A stretch of 64,000 bases of DNA, from NCBI GenBank assembly GCA_022426155.1, contig JAKMEE010000022.1:26610-90609 (forward strand). Reading direction: 5' to 3'. Made by a program: the position numbers and the translations under genes. The notes beneath the pieces are model-generated. The model was not told where the DNA came from, made no database searches, and was given only the letters and a program-made list of their open reading frames with translations. The stretch's first letter is position 1. Each line of letters begins with the position of its first letter. The stretch is from Candidatus Poseidonia sp. (GTDB lineage Archaea; Thermoplasmatota; Poseidoniia; Poseidoniales; Poseidoniaceae). Below are positions 43,849 to 51,900 of the stretch, piece by piece.

Positions 43849-44409
43849 TCACTTGTCAGCCAAGCGATGGTTCATTGAATCAACCATTCCTCCTAACGAG
43901 GTCATGGTTTCTCTTTGTTGATGCAGGGAAGCCGCCTCCAAATGACGTTCCACCGATGTTCGCATTCGCTTCATTTCATCGATTCGTTGTTGCCGGTCTT
44001 TTGGACGAACAATCTCTCCTCTCATGCCCATCAACCATTCTTCGAGGAGGGCTGCGCCACCATCGGGGGAGCGCAACTCATTGGAGAGGTAAATGACAGA
44101 TCTCCGGTGCGTAAACCGGATTCTTCCTTCACTCGTTCTAATCGCCTGAATTGAACCTGGATTCCATGTCTCTAATGGTATGTGGAGGTGCTGGCGGATG
44201 GTCAATGCATCGTTCTCTGAACGTTCAAAATCTGCGATAAGGACACTGGATGAGAGGCGGATGAACACCTGCGTAACGACTGAATTCACAGCCCATTCCG
44301 AGATGGATTTGGGAGTCTCTCCCCATGTTTCTTCACACCACACTTCAACAGCTAAGGCATAAGGTTGCATGACAAGGGGTTCTTGCGACCCATGATGAAG
44401 TTTGTTCAT
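43849..44409 (-). CDS. Hypothetical soluble protein
   Basis: Unassigned product of 186 residues. The N-terminal half looks alpha/beta (PYALAVEVWCEETWGETPKS, then VFIRLSSSVLIADFERSEND), with a GSIQAIRTSEGRIRFTHRRS strand pair, and the C-terminal 70 residues are a charged helix (KDRQQRIDEMKRMRTSVERH). No membrane segment is present. It converges on the macro-domain gene with no gap and is divergent from the site-2 protease gene 50 bases away. Confidence 0.65.
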   Translation of the reverse strand: MNKLHHGSQEPLVMQPYALAVEVWCEETWGETPKSISEWAVNSVVTQVFIRLSSSVLIADFERSENDALTIRQHLHIPLETWNPGSIQAIRTSEGRIRFTHRRSVIYLSNELRSPDGGAALLEEWLMGMRGEIVRPKDRQQRIDEMKRMRTSVERHLEAASLHQQRETMTSLGGMVDSMNHRLADK

Positions 44410-44459
44410 TGTCAAGGCCCTAGGAACATATCAATGTTCAAGCGTGACAGGGTCGTCGG

Positions 44460-45923
44460 ATGGTCATGGTGGGGAGTTGGGGTGCCATTGAGGCCGATTG
44501 GGGCCTCTTCTTCATGCTCCTGCTGATTTGGTATGTTTTGATCAAAACATGGGAGAAAAACGGGACATTGGACCGCTGGAATGCAACTCGTGCTCTTGGT
44601 ATTGTCTTGATGATTCGAACTCAACGGGGGCAGCGATTGCTCGAGCGACTGGCTCGTCCTCGAAAATTTTGGCGAGCGTACGGCGAGGTATCGCTTTGGA
44701 TTTGTTCAGTTTCAATGCTGATGGTTGGCCTGCTGGTTCTTCTCGCCTTCATTTCCTCCGTCATCTCTCCACCAACCGTTGACCCACCAACGGCGAGTGA
44801 ACTTGTTGCAATTCCAGGAATTAATCCCGTCATCCCCCTTGGCTGGGGGCTCATGGCATTCGTTGTTTCACTGGTGATCCATGAGTTGGGCCATGGGTTG
44901 CTTGCACGGGGCCATGGCATGCGCATCCGTTCCTTTGGAATGCTCCAACTCGGCCCTCTTCCATTGGGTGCCTTCGCCGAGCCACAACATGAAGAATTGA
45001 TGCGAGCCCCCCGTAGAGAGCGTTTGCGCATGTTCGCTGCTGGCCCAGCAACGAACCTCTTTGCGGCATTTGTGATGTTGTTAATGCTGGGTGGTGTAGC
45101 CAGCCAATTGGTAGCAACCAATGATTATGTCCATGTCCGGGGTATCGTCGTCGATGAAGGCGCCGATGCTGCTGGAATGGAGCCGTACGACACATTGGTT
45201 TCCATCGATGGAGTACCTGTGACGGATTTGGAAACATTCCAAGGTATCATGGCTGGATACAATGCGAACGATTCGGTAGAATTAGTCGTGCGCCATCAAG
45301 ATGGACAAAGAGAAACTCTAACGGCTGTATTTTCAGATAAATACGATTACTATCTCAATCTCGGTTGGTCCGAAGAGTTGCTTCAACAATCGGGTATTCA
45401 GGAAGGAGACCCATTCATGGGAGTGATTGGCCTTTCACAAGGAACCGCGGGCATCGACCGATTAGCAGGCCCCCTCTCGCCACGTTTTGAGGGCAATTTA
45501 GGGCAACGTGCTCTTTACCTGCCATTCCATTTACTAACCATCATGCTGGTGCCCTTCGAGCTCAATGGAGTGGCGATTCATCCCTTTGAGGAAGGGTTGT
45601 TACAAGCTGGCGATGGTATCGTGGCATCAATTGTAGGGACCAATGTGTTGCTCTTCATGGCGAGTTTCTTGTTTTGGCTTATGTGGGTGAACATCTTGCT
45701 GGGCTTTACCAACCTCATCCCAATGGTCCCCTTTGATGGCGGTCACATGTTCAAAGACATGGTACATGGGACCCTGAGCGGAATAAAACGTCTCGGGCGA
45801 AAGTTGAAATTGTGGGATTTACATCCAATGTGGGTTGATCACTTGTCCCATAAGGCATCGAGTTATTCCTCGCTAATGCTCCTCGGAATGGTCTTGTTTA
45901 CAATACTCATTCCTTACCTGTGA
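44460..45923 (+). CDS. Site-2-protease-type intramembrane metalloprotease with PDZ domain
   Basis: A 487-residue M50-family protease that cuts substrates inside the membrane. The zinc motif is VIHELGHGLLARGHGM (HExxH, about residues 140-155) and the third ligand is the aspartate in LIPMVPFDGGHMFKD near residue 425. A PDZ-like domain at about residues 220-290 (VVDEGADAAGMEPYDTLVSI) is inserted between them, as in RseP-type members. At least five hydrophobic helices are visible. Likely substrates would be anchored regulators; no partner can be named. Confidence 0.92.
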   Translation: MVMVGSWGAIEADWGLFFMLLLIWYVLIKTWEKNGTLDRWNATRALGIVLMIRTQRGQRLLERLARPRKFWRAYGEVSLWICSVSMLMVGLLVLLAFISSVISPPTVDPPTASELVAIPGINPVIPLGWGLMAFVVSLVIHELGHGLLARGHGMRIRSFGMLQLGPLPLGAFAEPQHEELMRAPRRERLRMFAAGPATNLFAAFVMLLMLGGVASQLVATNDYVHVRGIVVDEGADAAGMEPYDTLVSIDGVPVTDLETFQGIMAGYNANDSVELVVRHQDGQRETLTAVFSDKYDYYLNLGWSEELLQQSGIQEGDPFMGVIGLSQGTAGIDRLAGPLSPRFEGNLGQRALYLPFHLLTIMLVPFELNGVAIHPFEEGLLQAGDGIVASIVGTNVLLFMASFLFWLMWVNILLGFTNLIPMVPFDGGHMFKDMVHGTLSGIKRLGRKLKLWDLHPMWVDHLSHKASSYSSLMLLGMVLFTILIPYL

Positions 45924-46590
45924 CGCCGCTCATCACATCTGAACGACGTCGTTCTAATTCGGCTAGGATTTCTTTGACACCCGGCGATGCCGCAGGGGCT
46001 TCATGAATGGCAGTGGGGCGATTTTCACTTTTTTCAGCCCGCTCTTTCAGATGATTGAGTGCTTGGGTTGCACTTCCTTCTGGCGAGCACAGTAGTCCCA
46101 CGAATTTGTTCAACGGCATGCCTTTGTCCCAATCGATGTATGGAGATCCATTACGCGTAAAAGGAAGGGCGGGTATATCCTTGACAAGTCGACGCAAAGA
46201 ACCAGACAGACCCTGCACTTCCACGCGGAAAATCCGCCATGAATCACCTCGGACGCCCTTGAGCCGATAGGCGTAGAGTGGCATGAGGTTGGAACGTTCC
46301 CCTTCAACGATCATCGCTTCTAACTGAGTTTTGGTTCGTCCTGAAAAATAGAGCTTGGTTTTTCGGCGGGTTTTGACTTCAATGGGAAAACAACAATCTC
46401 CGCGTAAGGCGACCAAATCTCCGCTCCCCTCCATTCCTGAACCAGCCGCTCTTACCACTAAAAATGGCCGATTGCGGACCTGGTTCATACGTTTACGTTC
46501 CTCATCAGAACAGGAACGAGTGACCTTTTCCACTCCCCTGGATGTGCCGGAGAGGACATCACGTAATTCCCGTTCATAGGCACCCGTCAT
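45907..46590 (-). CDS. hjc: Holliday-junction resolvase Hjc-like
   Basis: Archaeal Holliday-junction nuclease. The nuclease core (residues 1-110) shows GAYERELRDVL (catalytic Glu), FLVVRAAGSGMEGSGDLVAL (metal-binding Asp) and CFPIEVKTRRKTKLYF (Glu and Lys). The C-terminus is extended by about 100 residues (KDIPALPFTRNGSPYIDWDK, then a helical basic tail), longer than the usual 120-residue Hjc, so this is an enlarged version. It is divergent from an RNase H-like gene 126 bases away and overlaps the 3' end of the protease gene by 17 bases. Confidence 0.85.
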   Translation of the reverse strand: MTGAYERELRDVLSGTSRGVEKVTRSCSDEERKRMNQVRNRPFLVVRAAGSGMEGSGDLVALRGDCCFPIEVKTRRKTKLYFSGRTKTQLEAMIVEGERSNLMPLYAYRLKGVRGDSWRIFRVEVQGLSGSLRRLVKDIPALPFTRNGSPYIDWDKGMPLNKFVGLLCSPEGSATQALNHLKERAEKSENRPTAIHEAPAASPGVKEILAELERRRSDVMSGVTGKE

Positions 46591-46716
46591 GAACCAACAT
46601 CATTGTCCATCGTTCTTGATGACTTCGGAAGAAACCCCCTATGAGTTTGGGTTTATTTTGGACAGGCATGACGCCACACCGATAGTTTAGAAGAGAACCC
46701 ATGCCACAGGTATCAT

Positions 46717-47493
46717 GTGAACCCCGTCCACGTGCGAACCTCTGATTTTCAGATGGCGTACCATTTATTGCAAAGCTTGCAGCATCGGGGCATCCAAAGT
46801 ATTCTCTTGGACATTAATGATTCACTCCCTACACTGGAAACATGGTGGTTTGGTACCGAAGAAGAAGTGAATCGATTGGGGGGGCGAGGCATCCCTGTCA
46901 GTCTTGAAACGGTGGATTCCGCTGTTGGCCGGATGATGATGGCGATGCACAATATTGATTCTGTTGAACACTTGATTATTGGAATAGACCCAGGGCCGCG
47001 CCCAGGTTGCGCTTGGTTGAGCGATGGGTACTTGCTGGGCAAGGCCCAGGTCGAGTCGGTTCACGATGTTCTGGATCTGGTAGCATCTCTGGTCAAAGAA
47101 TTCTCACCCAATGATGTATTGATTCGTGTGGGAAACGGTTCACCACTTCATCGAGACCAACTCATCAACGGAGCAATCAGCCATCATTTCCGTGTGCAAG
47201 AGGTGAATGAACATCGAACAAGCTCTGGATCTTCGCGGCATGAGCACACGTCTGCGGCATTGAAAATCGCCCGTCTCAAAGGCTCAGAGGTGAATGAGGT
47301 TCGCCCCATTCTTCCAACGGATGGCGATCTACGTAATCTTCAAAGATTGAGTCGTCGACGTTCTGGTGGTCGTTTGACCATCTCATTGGATCAAGCAAGA
47401 CGAATTGCATGTGGATATTGCACGATGGAGGAAGCCTTAGAGTCGTCAGGTTATTCCTCTTCAACATCAGCGAGTGTTTTCTTTGAAGTTTGA
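46717..47493 (+). CDS. RNase H-like fold protein (RuvC/YqgF-like), unknown
   Basis: A 258-residue protein with a predicted RNase H-like core: HLIIGIDPGPRPGCAWLSDG at about residues 87-106 gives the first strand with the catalytic-type aspartate, and DVLIRVGNGSPLHRDQLING and SRHEHTSAALKIARL supply later strands. IGIDPG is the first-strand signature of RuvC and YqgF. The C-terminal SRRRSGGRLTISLDQARRIA looks like a basic DNA-contacting helix. The GTG start gives a continuous helical N-terminal part; the next ATG is at 46753. It sits next to and divergent from hjc. Enzyme activity is not shown. Confidence 0.65.
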   Translation: MNPVHVRTSDFQMAYHLLQSLQHRGIQSILLDINDSLPTLETWWFGTEEEVNRLGGRGIPVSLETVDSAVGRMMMAMHNIDSVEHLIIGIDPGPRPGCAWLSDGYLLGKAQVESVHDVLDLVASLVKEFSPNDVLIRVGNGSPLHRDQLINGAISHHFRVQEVNEHRTSSGSSRHEHTSAALKIARLKGSEVNEVRPILPTDGDLRNLQRLSRRRSGGRLTISLDQARRIACGYCTMEEALESSGYSSSTSASVFFEV

Positions 47494-48440
47494 AATTCAG
47501 GCCCCCCTGCCAACCAGCGCTTGAACACTGCTTCACTGATGAAAGGTGAAATCAAAACAACTGCAATCAGGGTGAACAAGGCCAAGAAAGATGACGACGG
47601 GACAAAGGTTGTACCGGGAGAGCCAGGCCCCCCCGTCATCAATTTGACCGTGCCAAGCCATGGGATTTCTCCACCAGCAACACCGATCACCCAGTTATTT
47701 CGAATGGGGCCAACCACGCCCGATGCACTGTGGACTCCAGCCGAACCGTTCGTAGCCCCAGCTCCTTGGTCCACCGAGCATTTGTTGTTATCTCCCAATG
47801 TCAACATGCCTTGGTGGCGAGGTTCCCACTCCCAAACGACTAGGTAAGATTCCACGTTGTTGTGGGCTGGGCGCTTGCAATCATAATAACCGGTTTGAAT
47901 GCCATCAAATGCCACCGTGACGTTCGCAACATCGGTGACATTTGTGCCTGGAACGGACCATGTGAGCACGCACACCCCCATTTCTCCATCGGCCCCTGGA
48001 AGCATGTCATCGAAAGTGCCCCCTCCCAAGCACTCATTTCCTGCGGTGGCGTTTCGATCAGGTAATGCGGTGTCGTGGGCCACAACTCGCATGATTGCGC
48101 GATGAATAATCGGTGTTCCTATCTCACCGTTTTTCTCGTAAATGATGACGTCACCTTCCATCCCATGTTGTTGGTATCCGAACGAGGGATGGCTGGAGTC
48201 CGTTGCTTCAGCAAAGGTCACGACAGTATCGGCCGGATGATCGTGCACCAAAACCAAATCGCCAGCGTCAATGCTCCCAACTTCGCCCTCTTTCTCATGA
48301 ATCATCGAGGAAGATTCGACAACCACAAGAGGTGGCATAGAGCCCGTGTGAATGTATAACGCCCCAATCAGGCTAGCAATCATGCCAACGGCCAAACAAA
48401 TCTCGAGAACGAGAGTTTTGAACGGGTCGGAATCACTCAT
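47451..48440 (-). CDS. Signal peptidase I, archaeal/eukaryotic Ser-His type
   Basis: Membrane protease that removes signal peptides from Sec-exported proteins. The catalytic serine lies in VESSSMIHEKE (Ser 45) after an N-terminal transmembrane helix, and the catalytic position normally filled by Lys in bacteria is the histidine in IIHRAIMRV (His 113), as in archaea and eukaryotes (S26B). GDVIIYEKNG matches the family strand. The external part is enlarged to about residue 275, and a second hydrophobic helix near residues 285-305 anchors the C-terminus. It overlaps the end of the RNase H-like gene by 43 bases. Confidence 0.88.
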   Translation of the reverse strand: MSDSDPFKTLVLEICLAVGMIASLIGALYIHTGSMPPLVVVESSSMIHEKEGEVGSIDAGDLVLVHDHPADTVVTFAEATDSSHPSFGYQQHGMEGDVIIYEKNGEIGTPIIHRAIMRVVAHDTALPDRNATAGNECLGGGTFDDMLPGADGEMGVCVLTWSVPGTNVTDVANVTVAFDGIQTGYYDCKRPAHNNVESYLVVWEWEPRHQGMLTLGDNNKCSVDQGAGATNGSAGVHSASGVVGPIRNNWVIGVAGGEIPWLGTVKLMTGGPGSPGTTFVPSSSFLALFTLIAVVLISPFISEAVFKRWLAGGPEFQTSKKTLADVEEE

Positions 48441-48455
48441 TCAGAACCCTCCAAC

Positions 48456-48869
48456 TCATCGGCGGAGGTTTCGGCTTTCAAGGAATTCGTTCCAGCGTTC
48501 TTGGTGCCCTGCACCCAGGGCATCTGCAGCCTGGTCGCCTTCGATTCGTCGTCGTCGGAGCTCAGCGGTTGAATTGATTTCCATCAATTCCTCCAAAGTG
48601 GCAGCAAACCCTTTGAAGCGAAGAAACTCGGGGAAGGCAATCAAAAAGATCGCAGCTGAAGCCACCAGCCCAGTGATGGCGAACCCAGTGAACTCCTTCC
48701 ATTCACTGTGGTCTTGCAAAAAGAGAATTTGGTAGAGGCAGGCGAGTAATAAGAACCCACTCGCACCCGCAACGGTTGCCGTTATTCCGAATTGTTTTCC
48801 ATGCTGTGCTTCCCAAGAACGGGATAAGAACGACTTTCCTTCTGTCATGGTCTCACCAACCCTAGCCAT
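48456..48869 (-). CDS. Hypothetical membrane protein
   Basis: Unassigned protein of about 137 residues with two transmembrane helices: ITATVAGASGFLLLACLYQI and FTGFAITGLVASAAIFLIAF. A charged C-terminal region (LEELMEINSTAELRRRRIEG) follows. The start ATG 48869 is chosen because a longer frame would cross into the divergent giant gene region. It lies 15 bases before the signal peptidase gene and is probably co-transcribed with it. Confidence 0.65.
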   Translation of the reverse strand: MARVGETMTEGKSFLSRSWEAQHGKQFGITATVAGASGFLLLACLYQILFLQDHSEWKEFTGFAITGLVASAAIFLIAFPEFLRFKGFAATLEELMEINSTAELRRRRIEGDQAADALGAGHQERWNEFLESRNLRR

Positions 48870-48976
48870 GTTGAGCGGTCTCTTCAATGCTCGGTTTTGA
48901 TGCATTGAATAAATCACCGAGAGGGGATTGGTTCAAATGTAATGTCCAAACTCCAAAATCCGTTGAGGTTGCCTCT

Positions 48977-51900
48977 ATGCGTCAAGCCCTGTTTTTGTCT
49001 CTTCTCTTTTTCATCTCCACAATGTCGCCACTTGCATTGGGTGCGACCACTGAAACCCAATTCAAGGATGGTTCAACATCGTACACGCACACCTTTTCCA
49101 ATTCAGGAAACGGTACGGCGGGAGTTGTCACCCTTCCAGTCGGTGCAGAAATAACTTCGGCCCAATTTTCGCTGAACGGTGAAGCAAGTCAAACGACTTG
49201 GAGCAATTTCACCACCAACGACCATTACGGAGGTCAAGGCGATAGTCGCGTCCAAGGGACAAATGGAATGGCTCCTTCGCCCTATACCAATTTGTACCGC
49301 GACAATCTCGAGGCTTCATCACAAACCCTTGCGCTCAAGGGTAACCCAACCAATACCATGCCTCGGTTTTCCAACACCAACCAAGTGAGTCAACTTGGTA
49401 GCGCTCACATGAATACAAGCGGTGAATTCGTGGCCCTGGGCGATCAGGGTTACACGAGCCCCACCAAACGTTTCAGCGACATTTCAGTCTCCTCCTCTTC
49501 ACCTTGGAGCTACACCGGTGTCGTCGTCCCGGTGTCTGATGACCAAATTCATATTCTCCGATACACATCAACCTCGGTCAGTAGCACCCCCACCATCCTG
49601 CGAATCAACGCAACAACCGGGGCTTACCTTGGAACGGCGAGTTATTCCACATCAGCGTGTGGCGGAACCAGCGCCATCTACAGCATTCACGATGCTGACG
49701 TCTACAATGGAGCCATTTACACAGCACATTATTCGTATTATGAAGTCAACAAATGGACTCTCAATACAGCAAAGACAACATGGACCTGCACCAACTCATA
49801 CAATTATCTCTATCCAAATTATATCACTGGTGTGGATTTTGACGATGCAACAGGCAAGATGTACATTTCAACCTACGATACTTCGGCTCAAAACCACTAC
49901 CTCAAAGAAGTCAACCCGGCTTCACCGACCGTTATTCAAAACACATGGCTGATGACCTCGACGAGTTATTACTACGATTACGGTGCTGGGTTAACGGTGA
50001 ACATGCCCAGTATCACCTACAATATCTACTATTACAATACGGATTATTCAAGCGTCCACCACCATTACTCCATGCAAGGAGGATTCTTGAATTCCCAAGG
50101 CAAGCAAACCATGCCAGGTGGAGGGCATTATGGATTGACCGATGCCGACGATCACAAGGTCTTGTTCTCCTGCCATTACTATGCTTCATATTGTTCTGGC
50201 CAACAACGCAAAGTGCACGTGTATGGCGACGGAGCCTATTTTGACCAACGTACCCCTTCGGTCACCTCACAAATGGTCGTGGGCCAAGCCTTGTCCATCT
50301 CTCGAGCCATTAACAGCCTCAGTGTTTCAGGTGTGTTTGGATCTACGCCAACAGGAACGAGCATCAACGTGGACGTCTCCAATGACGGTGGTAGCACGTG
50401 GCGTGCAGCCAACATCGGGCAAAAAATAACCTTCGCCTCTGCGGGGTCCTCCCTCGTTTGGCGGGCGACACTCAATGGGACCTCTTCAGCCTCTCCAGTT
50501 CTCGGCGATATTGCCATGACCTACACGACGAATTACAAATCCAGCGGATATTATTATGCCTACCAGTATGTTGGTTCAGGGTCTAAGACTACGGTTGCAG
50601 CCACTGTTGACTGGACCGAATCGCGACCTTCAAGCACCACGGTACGAGTGAACGTTGGGTATTCTTCGAGTACCAGTTGTGGGACAGGCCAGTCGGGGGT
50701 AGCCACCTTCACAGCCCCCAATCAGACGAAGAGCATGACAGGAACTGGCTATTACCTCTGCCTTCGTATCGAAATGTCAACATCTTCCTCATCTTATACG
50801 CCAACGATGACCGATTTGCGAGTACAATTCCACTCCAATGCCCCTACAGAGCCTGGCATTTTGATCGATGGTAAATCAGCCTACAAGTGGCCAGCAAATA
50901 ACGGCGCGCTATTGGGTCCTCTTACTGTCAGTTCATCAGCCACACAGGGAAATACTCTTCTTGCAAAATTGAATGCGGCAATGCCTGAATTTGGTAACGG
51001 AACCACGGACATTCAAATCGATCTTACGGCTGCTTCTGCTGGTATTCTCACCCTTGAGTCTTTTTCAATCACCTACGTGATGCAAACCGTGAATCTTGAC
51101 ATCACCATACCTGAAGGCGAAATCCTCCATGAACGTATCACTCCTTACGAAGTTGTCACTCGTCACGTGATTGGTGAAGATGCCTCTTCCATGGTGAGTG
51201 CTTCGTTAACGTTGATGACCTCCTCAATGGCCAACAATCCAATCTTGAGTTGGCAAAATGGCGATGTGTTCCCTGATCCAAACGACCCTGGACAATACAT
51301 TGAAATGGACTCATCAGCCTATTCCCTCGTAAACAATGGCATACTCGAAATTCATTGGAAGTTCTTTGTAACCAGTGAATTCCCAGACCAAGAAAATGTC
51401 CGATTCAAGACCGCATGCCTTGACGATAGTGGTTCAGCTGGATATGCGCCGTTGGATTTGATTTCTGAGCAGGGCTTGCGAGTCAATCGCTCCTTTGGAT
51501 TAGGTTGGCTTAACATTCGTGATAATGATGGAGAAGTGACCTCTCTGGATGTACCCGACAATTCATGGGTTGCTGCTGGAGAACAGATTCATTTCGTTGG
51601 GGCCATGTGGTTCCAAGACACAGATGATGCACCTAAAGACAGCGCTTTTGACGTGAGAATTTCACGAAACGGTTGGGTTGAGAGCACGGCTCGAGATACG
51701 ACCAATAACAACGGTTCGTTCTTTGTTTCCATCGATTTGCCAAGCATCGATGTTGAAGACGGTTTGACTTACGAGGTCCAAACCTATAATGAACGAAATG
51801 CTGACCATGTTCAACAGCCCAATTCAGATTGGCGTCGCACCTTCAAGGTGGATGCAACTCACCCTGAACGGAAGATTGTCTGGCCAGAAGAAGAAGCCTA

